From Bradyrhizobium zhanjiangense (GTDB taxonomy: Bacteria > Pseudomonadota > Alphaproteobacteria > Rhizobiales > Xanthobacteraceae), in contig NZ_CP022221.1 in the NCBI RefSeq assembly GCF_004114935.1, forward strand, positions 3,927,001 to 3,991,000: DNA of 64,000 nucleotides, read 5' to 3'. The notes under the pieces are model-generated. The model had not been told where the DNA came from, searched no databases, and saw only the letters and a list, made by a program, of their open reading frames with translations. Both the position numbers and the translations under genes were made by a program. Below, one piece after another: positions 55,751-64,000 of the stretch (the stretch's first letter is position 1; each line of letters starts with the position of its first letter).

Positions 55751-56019
55751 CTCAATGTCTCTCAAGCTTCGAAAATGGAACGCGCATTGCATCGGCGCGG
55801 GGCAGGACAGGCAGAGAGTGTTGTAGAGCCAAACCGATCCTTGTGGAGCCCGTGCACACGCCGCGAGGGCTTGCAGCGAAACCGGATTGACGCGCTCGGC
55901 ACTGTCTGCAAGTCTCGAAAAGATAAAGGCATTGCATGAGGTTAGTTCGCCCAAAGAACGAACCGGATGCTCAACCAATAATCTGCCTTTGAACAGTTTC
56001 ACGTCAGGAGAAACTTTCC

Positions 56020-57630
56020 ATGTTCAACTTCATGCGCCGGGGGTCTCGCGCGTTTGCCTCCAAACTTGCGCTATCGGTCGTCGCGCTGTCCACGGCGATG
56101 GCCTCGCCGGTGTTTGCCGCCGGCAAGACCATCACGGCGGTGATGCATTCGGATCTGCGCATCATCGATCCGATCTTCACCACGGCCTACATCACGCGTG
56201 ACCATGGCTACATGGTTTACGACACGCTGGTGGCCACCGATTCGAACTTCAAGATCCAGCCGCAGATGGCGGACTGGAAGATCTCCGACGACAAGCTCAC
56301 CTACACCTTCACGCTGCGCGACGGCCTGAAGTGGCATGACGGTGCACCGGTCACGGCGGAAGACTGCGTCGCCTCGCTGAAGCGTTGGGCCGCGGTCGAC
56401 GGCATGGGCCAGAAGCTCATGGATTTCACCGCGAGCATCGAGGCGACGGACGCCAAGACCATCACGTTGAAGCTCAAGGAGCCCTACGGCCTCGTGCTCG
56501 ATTCGATCGGCAAGCCGTCCTCGCGCGTCGCCTTCATGATGCCGAAGCGCCTCGCCGAGACGCCGCCGGACAAGCAGATCCCGGAGCAGATCGGCTCGGG
56601 TCCCTTCAAGTTCGTGCAGTCGGAATTCCAGCCGGGCGTGAAGGCGGTCTACGTCAAGAACACCGATTACGTGCCGCGCAAGGAGCCGGCGAGTTGGACC
56701 TCCGGCGGCAAGGTGGTGAAGGTCGACCGCGTCGAATGGATCACCATGCCGGACTCCCAGACCGCGGTGAACGCGCTGCAGTCGGGCGACATCGATTTCA
56801 TGGAAAATCTGCCCTACGACATGCTGCCGATACTGGAGGCGAACAAGGAGCTCACGCTCGAGGTCTCGAACAAGTTCGGCTTTCAGACGCTCGGCCGGAT
56901 GAACTTCCTTCATCCGCCGTTCGATAACGTGAAGGTGCGCCGGGCTGCCTTGCTGGCGATAAACCAGAAGGACGTGCTCGACGCGCTGGTCGGAAACCCG
57001 AAGTACCAGAAGATCTGTGGCGCGTTCTTCGTGTGCGATACGCCGCTCGCGACCGAGGTCGGCGGGGAAACCCTGGTGAAGGGCAACGGCATGGCGGAAG
57101 CCAAGAAGGCGCTCGCCGAGTCCGGCTATGACGGTACCCCGGTCGTGATCATGGCCCCTGGCGATGTCACGACGCTGAAGGCGCAGCCGATCGTTGCGGC
57201 CCAGCTGCTGCGCGAGGCCGGCTTCAAGGTCGATTTGCAAGCGACCGACTGGCAGACCGTGGTGAGCCGCCGCGCCAGCCAGAAGCCGCCGAAGGAGGGC
57301 GGGTGGAACATGTTCTTCACCAACTGGGTCGCGGCCGACGTCTCCAACCCGATCACCAATCTCTCGATCGGCGGCCAGGGCAAGAAGGGCGGCTGGTTCG
57401 GCTGGGCGGAAGACGCCAAGATCGAGCAGCTCAAGGACGCCTTCGTCCGCGCGTCCTCGCTCGACGAGCAGAAGAAGATCGCAGCCGACATCCAGAAGGA
57501 AGCGTATGAGCAGGTGATCTACATTCCGCTGGGGCAGTATCTGCTGCCGAGCGGCTGGCGCAAATCGCTCAGCGGCGTGCTCGACGGTCCCGCGACTCCG
57601 CTGTTCTGGAACATTGACAAGTCGGAGTAG
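56020..57630 (+). CDS. Dpp-type ABC importer substrate-binding protein
   Basis: 536 residues. A signal peptide (basic start, hydrophobic stretch, 'MASPVFA|AGK', cleavage about 33-35) precedes an SBP_bac_5 fold. Signatures include 'HSDLRIIDPIFTTAYITRDH', 'YTFTLRDGLKWHDGAPVTAE' and 'PFDNVKVRRAALLAINQKDV'. Ligand unknown; the fold takes di- to oligopeptides or other amides. AGGAG precedes the ATG. It is divergent from the peptidase/importer operon, with 269 bp between them for shared control. Confidence 0.94.
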   Translation: MFNFMRRGSRAFASKLALSVVALSTAMASPVFAAGKTITAVMHSDLRIIDPIFTTAYITRDHGYMVYDTLVATDSNFKIQPQMADWKISDDKLTYTFTLRDGLKWHDGAPVTAEDCVASLKRWAAVDGMGQKLMDFTASIEATDAKTITLKLKEPYGLVLDSIGKPSSRVAFMMPKRLAETPPDKQIPEQIGSGPFKFVQSEFQPGVKAVYVKNTDYVPRKEPASWTSGGKVVKVDRVEWITMPDSQTAVNALQSGDIDFMENLPYDMLPILEANKELTLEVSNKFGFQTLGRMNFLHPPFDNVKVRRAALLAINQKDVLDALVGNPKYQKICGAFFVCDTPLATEVGGETLVKGNGMAEAKKALAESGYDGTPVVIMAPGDVTTLKAQPIVAAQLLREAGFKVDLQATDWQTVVSRRASQKPPKEGGWNMFFTNWVAADVSNPITNLSIGGQGKKGGWFGWAEDAKIEQLKDAFVRASSLDEQKKIAADIQKEAYEQVIYIPLGQYLLPSGWRKSLSGVLDGPATPLFWNIDKSE

Positions 57631-57671
57631 GGGCAGGCCAGACCACGCGTCTTTCGTCTCCCTCACCACGC

Positions 57672-57695
57672 GGCGCCGCTGTCATCAGCGGCGCC
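57672..57695 (+). terminator. Terminator of the substrate-binding-protein gene
   Basis: GGCGCCGCTG (57672-57681), loop TCAT, CAGCGGCGCC (57686-57695): a perfect 10-bp stem, followed by GTTGCCTTTTG. It lies 41 bp after the stop. Confidence 0.8.
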
Positions 57696-57895
57696 GTTGC
57701 CTTTTGTCGACCTTGCGTTGGCTGAGAGGCCGGAGCGTTTTTAACCGTTCCAGTTTTCAATTGTTGCTATTTGTTTCTGTCCTGAAATAGATGTGTCGTC
57801 CTCGCGCATCGCTTTTCCTTCTTTCATTTGATTCCCGTGCCGCTCGATTTTGCATTCCAGGCGATGGCCGAACGGTCCGATCGTGCGCCGGCGCG

Positions 57896-59455
57896 ATGGC
57901 GCCGGCCTTTCTTGCACTGGACGCGGTCGAGACAGGCTGGGCCGTGCCGCTTCTCATCGCCTGCTTTGTCGCGATCTGGACGCTTTATCTCGTGATCGCG
58001 TACGCCGGCAGCGGCCTGCATCCCGATACGCTCGAAGCGTGGACCCTGGGTCGGCATTTCGCCTGGGGTTATCACAAGCATCCGCCATTGACCGGCTGGG
58101 TTGCCGCTAGCTGGACCTTCGTCTTCCCCCTCAGCGACTAGTCGCTGCAATTGATGGCGATGGCCAACGCCGGGCTTGCGCTGTATTTCGTCGACCGGAT
58201 CGCGCGGCAATTCGTGAGCGGGCACAAGCGCGTCCTGGTGCTGCTGCTCCTGATGCCGACGCCGGCCTATCAATTCCATGCCCAGCGCTTCAATGCCAAT
58301 GCCGTGCTGCTCGCGGTCTGGCCGCTGGCGACCTGGTGCTTCCTGCGCGCGTTCGAGACGCGCGCCGCGTCGTGGGCGGTCGCGGTGGGGTGCACGACGG
58401 CGCTGGCAATGCTCGGCAAATATTATTCGATCTTTCTCGTCGCGAGCTTCGCGTTGGCCGCGCTGGCGCACCCGGCGCGGCGCGCCTATTTCACCTCCGC
58501 TTCGCCCTGGATCTCGGCGGTGGTCGGGCTCGCGGCGCTGTCGCCGCACGTCGTGTGGCTCGCGGCCACGGGGGCGTCGACTTTCACCTATGCGCTGGCC
58601 CATGCCAACGGCAATGCCTTAAGCTCGCTCGGCGAGGCCAGGAACTTCCTGCTCGGGCTGGCGGCGGCCATGAGCGTGTCGGCCGTGCTATGGGTCTTGA
58701 TCGCCGGCACGCGGCTGAAGCAATTTCCGGCCGACTTCGCTGCAATGAGCCCGGGTCTGCGGCTTCTGTTCTACGTCGCCATGGGCACGATCACGTTGCC
58801 GGTGCTGACATCGCTCGTGATGGGCACTGATCTGCCGTCGCTGTGGGCATTGCAGGGGCTGTTCCTGTTCGCCGTTCTCGTGGTTTGCGGCGCGCGCTAT
58901 CCGATCGAGCGCTTCTACACCGTCAACCTCACCGTGACCGTGGCTGGCGTCGCGCTCGTTGCGGTCATGGTCGTAGCGCCGATCCATGCCGTCTATCGCA
59001 ACGATCACGGTTACGAAGAAGGCCGGAATTTCTACGCGCAGGTGGCCGGCGAATTGACGCGCGAATGGCGCGAGCTGGCCGGCACGCCGCTCAGCGCCGT
59101 GAGCGGTGATGATTCGCTGGCCTTCGCGACGGCGTTCTACAGCCCCGACCATCCGCATTGTGCACGGCCGTTCGAGCATCAAAACTCCTGGGGCTTGCCG
59201 CGCAAGGCGACGCTGGACCGCGGCTGGGCCGCGCTCTGTTTTCGCGGCCAGGACTATTGTGGCAGGTGGATGGAATGGGTGTCCTCGAAAGCCGGACACG
59301 TCGTCAGGCGCGAGTTCACCGTGCAGGCAACTCTGTGGGGGCGGCCCGGCCTGTCGCGGAAGGTGGTCGTGCTGATGGTGCCGCCGCGAGGAAGCGGGGC
59401 GGCGCCCGAGAGCGCTGCTGAGGATTTCAGCGCCCGCAGGCGGGCGGCCGAATAG
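57896..59455 (+). pseudogene. GT39-type membrane glycosyltransferase with an in-frame amber stop
   Basis: From ATG 57896 the frame reads 'WAVPLLIACFVAIWTLYLVI' and 'HPDTLEAWTLGRHFAWGYHK' (ArnT-like acidic loop), then hits TAG at 58139-58141 after FPLSD. The same frame resumes at once as 'SLQLMAMANAGLALYFVDRI' and runs without a break to 59455 ('HAQRFNANAVLLAVWPLATW', 'LAMLGKYYSIFLVASFALAA'). Related proteins have Trp at this place, so a single TGG to TAG change is the likely lesion. The first ~15 codons are uncertain. Either a very young pseudogene or a read-through or assembly artefact. Confidence 0.78.
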
Positions 59456-59464
59456 ATTTCGTGA

Positions 59465-59602
59465 TCAGCAATGGCTGTCGCGTACCTGCTCGAGCCCCTC
59501 GCTCGCCAAAGGCGTCGTGAACGTGGTCTGCTCAGCGTCCGGCTCCGAACGCTCCTGTTTCTGCGGTTTCGCCTCGCGGTTTTCGCGGTGTTCCAGTTCC
59601 AT
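59465..59602 (-). CDS. Possible small protein, 45 residues
   Basis: A minus-strand frame opens with ATG 59602 after GAGAGG and ends at TGA 59465-59467. The product starts MELEHRENREAKPQKQERSE and is very hydrophilic, with no membrane segment. It lies in the 3' flank of the broken glycosyltransferase gene. Length and composition give little statistical support. I do not recognise it. Confidence 0.3.
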   Translation of the reverse strand: MELEHRENREAKPQKQERSEPDAEQTTFTTPLASEGLEQVRDSHC

Positions 59603-59650
59603 TAACGTGGCCTCTCGAATTGCTGCAGGACAACATCGAGAGGGACGGGA

Positions 59651-59792
59651 AGTTCCTCACGCGATCGGGCGATGATGCGGCTTGAACAGCCGTCCCTTTT
59701 CCACCGCCAGCACGATCGCGAGCGCTGCGAGCATCGACAGGAAGAAGCCGACCGAGAACGGCAGCAGCGTGCCGTCGAAGCTTCGCCCGATC
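59651..59792 (-). pseudogene. Duplicated 3' end of an MFS gene
   Basis: This ~142-bp stretch is about 94% identical by eye to 60630-60771, the end of the intact MFS gene, in the same orientation. It still reads in frame as 'FDGTLLPFSVGFFLSMLAAL' and so on to the stop at 59657-59659. Nothing of the MFS gene remains upstream of it; the sequence changes abruptly to the PAP2 remnant. It is therefore a relic of a second copy. Confidence 0.8.
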
Positions 59793-60335
59793 AGGGACTC
59801 ACGCATGCAAGCGAGGTGCTTTTTGCGCCGTGGGGAATGACCGACGATTGACCTTCAATTGCTTTCGCGAAGGCAATCGCAAGAGCTGCAACGGCTACAC
59901 CAGCGAAGATGTCCACAAAGTAGTGTCCACCCCACAAGGGCGTTGCTGCCAGCATTGCAACGCACTGAGCATGGCATCCTGCAATGGCAAATTTGCAGAT
60001 GCTGCGACGTAGGTCAGGACGGCCCCGAGCATGGACACAAGGCCTAACTGGGCGATGGAAATAAGAACGTACGCAATGCGCACGGCGCGTACTCGTGACA
60101 ACAAGACGTGACCTGCCGCCGTGAGACCTGCAACCGTCGCCATGCCCCCCAACAACTCGCCTTCGAGGGCCATCGAGAGTTTCAACAAGGCAAGGGATAC
60201 ACCGACGAATAGCGCCAGAATTGTAATAGTGATCCAGTTCAGCAGGTAGAGACCATAGGCTTCCACTGCTTCTGAACTCGTTTGCGCTCCCGCGGATTGG
60301 GCGGGACTGTTTCTCACGTAAGCACGAACGGTCAT
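59791..60335 (-). pseudogene. PAP2-superfamily phosphatase remnant, internal deletion
   Basis: From ATG 60335 the first frame gives 'LYLLNWITITILALFVGVSL' and 'YVAASANLPLQDAMLSALQ', the N-terminal part of an integral-membrane PAP2 protein. At about 59945 the sequence jumps, in another frame, to 'AMLAATPLWGGHYFVDIFAG' and 'VAVAALAIAFAKAIEG', the C-terminal PAP2 signature with its catalytic His. The middle, including the first two catalytic motifs, is missing. A lipid-phosphatase role can only have belonged to the ancestor. The ~290 bp upstream (60336-60629) hold no gene that I can support. Confidence 0.7.
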
Positions 60336-60635
60336 GCGCCGCCATTTCCTGCATCTTCCGGGAAATATATGGCAACACAACCTTTAATATATCAACAACC
60401 TGACGACGTCATTAGGCGATGAAACAACCCTCATTCCCAATCGAATCTCTACGAGAGCAGGATCCATTCCGGCAAAATTGAAATAAAGACATCGCATAAT
60501 CTCAAGATTAGAGATGTCTGCACAAGTGACGACTTCCACTAGGAAGGCGTCAGGGCGCTCTTGTGGCACCGACCGTTACGTTAAAGTGTATAACGCGCTC
60601 AGCAGGGCGCGCCCGCCCCGAACGTCCGAGCTTCC

Positions 60636-61886
60636 TCACGCGGTGGGGCGATGATGCGGCTTGAACAGCCGTCCCTTTTCCACCACCAGCACGATCGCGA
60701 GCGCTGCGAGCGTCGACAGGAAGAAGCCGATCGAGAACGGCAGCAGCGTGCCGTCGAAGCTTTGGCCGATCGCCATGCCGACCACGATTCCGATCAATGT
60801 CGTGATCGAGCCGTAGAGCGAGGAGGCGGTGCCGGCGATGTGGCCCTGCGGCTCCATCGCGAGCGCGGTGAAATTGGCGACCATCATGCCGAACGAGAAC
60901 ATCATCAGGGCGGAGAGCACCATGAACAAGGATAGCGGCAGCACGCCGAGGCTTTCGGTCAGCAGCATCACGCCGGCCACCGCGGTGTAGAGCGTCAGTG
61001 CCCCATGCGAGATCACGCGCATGCCGAGCCGACCGACCAGCCTCGCGTTGAGGAAGCCGGCGATGGCGGTGCCGGCCGCGATCGCCGCGAAGGCGAGCGG
61101 GAAGTAATGGCCGAGGTGATAGATGCCGGTGAAGACCTGCTGGGCGCAGAAGACGTAGGCAAACAACGCGCCGATGACGCTGCCGGCGGCCGTGGCGTAG
61201 CCGATGGTCTGGCGATGGGTCACGGTCTGCCGGAAGGCCGAGAGCACGTCGGCGGGTGCCAGCGACCTGCGCTCGGACTCGGGAAGGGTTTCGGGCAGTC
61301 GCAGCACGCACCATGCGAGCGCGAGCAGGCCGTATAGCATCAGCACCACGAAGATGCCGCGCCATGCCGTCACCAGCAGCACCGCCTGTCCGAACGAGGG
61401 GGCAATCACGGGCACCGCGATGAACACCATCATCGCGAGCGACATCACGCTCGCCATGCGGCGGCCGACATAGCAGTCGCGCACGATCGAGGTCGCGATC
61501 ACGCGCGTCGCCGAAGTGCCGAGCCCTTGGAGTGCGCGCGCCAGCAGCAGCGTCTCGAACGAGGGCGCCGCGACCGCCAGCACGCTCGCCACCGCATAGA
61601 CCGCCATGCCGCCGAGCAGCACCGGGCGGCGGCCGAAGCGGTCCGACAACGGGCCCATGACGAACTGGCCGGCGCCGAAGCCGACCAGGAAGGTCGACAG
61701 CACCAGTTGAAGATGGTTGGCGACGGGAATCTTGAAGGCGGTGCCGATGTTGGGCAGGGCCGGCAGCATCATGTCCATCGCAAGCGGATTCAGCGCCATG
61801 ATGGACGCGATCACGATGACGAATTCGGGAAAACCCATGGGACGGTGTCCGGAGGACACCCAATCGTCGGCATTGACGTCGGACAA
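60636..61886 (-). CDS. MFS multidrug exporter, Bcr/CflA-like
   Basis: 416 residues with 12 helices. 'MALNPLAMDMMLPALPNIGT' (TM1 with the conserved D-x-x-L-P-A-L-P), 'GQFVMGPLSDRFGRRPVLLG' (MFS motif A) and 'ALQGLGTSATRVIATSIVRD' are all typical of the Bcr/CflA drug-resistance branch. The TTG at 61886 follows GAGGTGAG, but an ATG at about 61838 is an alternative. Its last ~140 bp are duplicated at 59651-59792. Confidence 0.9.
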   Translation of the reverse strand: MSDVNADDWVSSGHRPMGFPEFVIVIASIMALNPLAMDMMLPALPNIGTAFKIPVANHLQLVLSTFLVGFGAGQFVMGPLSDRFGRRPVLLGGMAVYAVASVLAVAAPSFETLLLARALQGLGTSATRVIATSIVRDCYVGRRMASVMSLAMMVFIAVPVIAPSFGQAVLLVTAWRGIFVVLMLYGLLALAWCVLRLPETLPESERRSLAPADVLSAFRQTVTHRQTIGYATAAGSVIGALFAYVFCAQQVFTGIYHLGHYFPLAFAAIAAGTAIAGFLNARLVGRLGMRVISHGALTLYTAVAGVMLLTESLGVLPLSLFMVLSALMMFSFGMMVANFTALAMEPQGHIAGTASSLYGSITTLIGIVVGMAIGQSFDGTLLPFSIGFFLSTLAALAIVLVVEKGRLFKPHHRPTA

Positions 61887-62210
61887 GGAAGCTCACCTCT
61901 GAAACTGAGGGCGTTATCCATTCCGATGTTGCGTTGCACAACCCCCGTTTCGGGATGGCTGTCAGGCAGGGCCGGAGCGGACAAGAATTGGTGAGATGGC
62001 CGCCTTTCCTTTCCTGCCGGATTCTCCAGATCGCGCAACCCCCCGTGGCCGGAAACCACTGATTCACCATCCCTTCCTAAAGATCGGCGTCCGGCGCGGC
62101 CCGCCGGTCCGGCAGGATGAAACCGAAACGCATTCTGCCCACAGTGCGGCCGAGATGAGGAGGCGCCGCAGCGGCGCCCAGAGAAACAAGCCAAACAAAG
62201 GTATCCGCCT
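61887..62210. other. Divergent intergenic region
   Basis: About 320 bp between the MFS and GT87 genes. No coding frame is supported. The only structure seen is a compact GGCGCCGC-A-GCGGCGCC palindrome at 62162-62178, about 33 bp before the GT87 start, which could act as an operator or simply be a GC-rich leader hairpin. Confidence 0.35.
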
Positions 62211-63539
62211 GTGTCCGAGATGTCCGGTGCAGCACGATGGTTGGAGCCCGCAGCCGACACGGCTGCGAGGCGGAACGTCTGGCTTGCCTGCCTGATCGCG
62301 CTGACTGCGCTGCTGGTGCTCGGCAATCTCGCCAACGACGCCAGGCTCGATGTGAAATATGGCTGGGACGTCCGGGTCAATTGCGCGGCAGTCGATGCGC
62401 ATGCCGACGGGCTCGATCCCTATTTCGTCAAGAACCTGAAGGGCACCAAGCTCTCTTATCCCTATCTGCCCGTGACGCTGGACGTCTTCCGCCCCCTGTG
62501 CGCGGGCGGCTTTCTGGTCGATCATTACAGAAGCATCTTTCTCGTCCTCGCCGTGATCTGCGGCCTGCTCTTGCCCGGGCTCGGCCGAACGGGCACGAGC
62601 GCGCGCGATGCTGCGCTCAAGGTGCTGTGCGCGCTCGGCGCGTTCGTCGGTTTCGAATGGGTGCAGGCGTCGGGGAATTTCGCGATTCTAAGCGGCCTGC
62701 TGACCGCGATCGCGCTGTCGCTCCTGCTTCGTCCGCTTCCCTCTGGAGAAAACACGAGCTTTCCCTTGCGCCTTGCCGGCGCTGCACTGCTCGGCCTCGT
62801 GACCTCGTTCAAGCTGGTGTTCTGTCCCGTGCTGGCTGCGCTCTATTTCCTGCCGCTGCCGCGCAGTCGCAAGCTGGCGCTGATCGCGATGGCGGCGTTC
62901 GGCTTCGCATTGCCGGTCCTGATGTCGAGGCTGCTGTATCCTGATCTGTTCGCGAGTTGGCTGCTTGCAATTGCGGGTCAGATCCCGAACCAGCATGCCG
63001 TCGATCTCGTGGAGATCAATCCGTCGCTGCTGCTGCTGGCGCGGGACCTGATGGACCATGCCGGCCTCGGTGACAGCAGGCTGGCCATGTTCGCGACCTA
63101 TGCGCTCGCAGCACTCGCGCTCGTGCTGGTGCCGTTCGCCCTGTCCGTCCTGCGCGTGGCCGCGAGCCAGCCGGTGCGGGAGGGGGGATCGCTTCTGACG
63201 CGGCTGGATCGCTGGCTGATGGACCAGCCCCGCACGGCCATGCGCGTCACGGTGCTTGCCATGTTTGCGCTCTATCTCAGCTCGCCGCGCCTCAAGGAAT
63301 ATGCCTTCTTCGAGCTCGCGCTCTATGCCGCCATCCTCATCGTCGATCTTCCGGCCATGGCGCTCGCCGGATGTCTCTCGGTCGGTCTGCTCATTCCCGC
63401 ACTGATCTCGCTTCTGGGAGCAGCATTCGAGGGCAGCTTCATTCTCCTCACGGTCGCGCTGATGTGCTTCTGGATCCTGCTGCTCGACTTCCGTGCCGAG
63501 CCGAAACGCCTAGAGCCGCGCATAGTGGAGTCACGTTGA
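62211..63539 (+). CDS. GT87 / DUF2029 family membrane glycosyltransferase
   Basis: 442 residues from GTG 62211 (AAAGG upstream; ATG 62220 is the alternative). About ten helices. 'CAAVDAHADGLDPYFVKNLK' and 'LSYPYLPVTLDVFRPLCAGG' correspond to the first periplasmic loop with the catalytic Asp of GT87 enzymes. 'LGLVTSFKLVFCPVLAALYF' is the conserved K-x-x-P-like helix. The family transfers mannose or arabinose from polyprenyl phosphate carriers. Acceptor unknown. Confidence 0.8.
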   Translation: MSEMSGAARWLEPAADTAARRNVWLACLIALTALLVLGNLANDARLDVKYGWDVRVNCAAVDAHADGLDPYFVKNLKGTKLSYPYLPVTLDVFRPLCAGGFLVDHYRSIFLVLAVICGLLLPGLGRTGTSARDAALKVLCALGAFVGFEWVQASGNFAILSGLLTAIALSLLLRPLPSGENTSFPLRLAGAALLGLVTSFKLVFCPVLAALYFLPLPRSRKLALIAMAAFGFALPVLMSRLLYPDLFASWLLAIAGQIPNQHAVDLVEINPSLLLLARDLMDHAGLGDSRLAMFATYALAALALVLVPFALSVLRVAASQPVREGGSLLTRLDRWLMDQPRTAMRVTVLAMFALYLSSPRLKEYAFFELALYAAILIVDLPAMALAGCLSVGLLIPALISLLGAAFEGSFILLTVALMCFWILLLDFRAEPKRLEPRIVESR

Positions 63540-64000
63540 AGGGCTCACGATCGCGCTGAATCGCTTCTGCGCGCATTCCGGAGATCCGACCTCCGATCTC
63601 ACATCCATGAAGGCATTGTAGGAACCGGATCGAGCCCGAAGTCGGCCATCGATCTCGACCAATGCTGGTGTGGTTGAGCAGATAACGGCGCCTAACAAAG
63701 TTCCGTGCGCGAGATCAACCCGCGGCATCCGCGTCGGCGTTAACGATCTCGTGGAATGCTCGGTCGCGTTCCGAATGCCGCCATGACCGCAATTACTCGT
63801 CCAAGCGGGGGCGAGGATGGAGCTTTGCCAAGGCGCAAAGGATCACCGCCCACCCGGCTTAGGTTGTCTTGATTAAATCTACACGCGCTCGTTGTCAAAC
63901 TATTAAAGGTTGTATTGCCATACATGTCTTCGGAATTGCTGGGAATGACAAATGGCGGTTCAGGCATGCTCGATCGGTGGTCTTGCTCGTTCGACAGGTG
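63540..64000. other. Gene-free end of the window
   Basis: About 460 bp. Short frames on either strand lack ribosome binding sites and family resemblance. 63870-63925 is AT-rich and might be a promoter for a gene beyond the window. No tRNA-like fold or repeat was recognised. Confidence 0.4.

Noticed and set aside
56071..57669. 532-codon minus-strand frame opposite the binding-protein gene
   Set aside because: Composition typical of an antisense shadow and no recognisable domain.
60384..60569. Short minus-strand frame in the gap before the MFS gene
   Set aside because: 61 codons, no ribosome binding site or family resemblance, in a region of decayed DNA.
63531..63967. Two short minus-strand frames near the right edge
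   Set aside because: No start signal or recognisable sequence; the region is better described as gene-free.

Overview
The window looks like a GC-rich alphaproteobacterial chromosome, most probably Bradyrhizobium or a close relative. The signs are high GC at third codon positions, groESL with a CIRCE operator, a Usg-family gene, DUF4189, DUF2000 and tlde1-type genes, an Anbu peptidase operon, and many imperfect palindromic repeats of the kind seen between Bradyrhizobium genes. No rRNA, tRNA, CRISPR array or phage module was seen. The species call is inference; no database was searched.

Layout. 1-3071: the end of a carbon-monoxide-dehydrogenase-type (cox/xdh) maturation operon: a VWA (CoxE-like) protein, a split XdhC pair and a MoeA-like/MocA-like fusion. 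3281-6722: small DUF genes, a broken alcohol dehydrogenase and an ArsR-SRPBCC-GFA operon. 6831-11754: a TetR-controlled efflux operon (membrane fusion protein, ATPase, permease) followed by a membrane class III cyclase. 11915-24873: PhzF, DUF488/DUF72, a GT2-GtrA plus GT39 lipid-glycosylation pair, a CHASE2 cyclase with a FecR protein, a tlde1-like protein, an isochorismatase/LysR divergent pair and a signal peptidase I. 25163-27233: groEL, groES and CIRCE. 27544-33493: Usg, a decayed TPR/O-GlcNAc-transferase-like gene, a cupin, a CNT nucleoside transporter and an MFS exporter.

33629-38753 is the most interesting block. It is a compact operon coding for a circularly permuted ATP-grasp protein, an alpha-E protein, a transglutaminase-like protease, the proteasome-like peptidase Anbu and an SDR enzyme. 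Divergent from it are a CinA-like gene and a xanthine phosphoribosyltransferase gene. 40384-46027 holds a Cys-motif hypothetical, a MetE-C-like enzyme, a DsbA-fold isomerase, a quinone reductase, an IS110-family element and an enoyl-CoA hydratase.

46321-57630 is a coherent peptide/amide scavenging locus: amidase, M20 aminoacylase, M81 (MlrC-like) peptidase, a Dpp-type ABC importer (DF fusion, C, B), a second M20 peptidase and the divergent substrate-binding protein. 57896-60629 is a decaying region: a GT39 gene with an in-frame amber stop, a duplicated 3' end of the neighbouring MFS gene and an internally deleted PAP2 gene. The window ends with the intact MFS drug exporter, a GT87-type membrane glycosyltransferase and about 460 bp with no gene that I can support.
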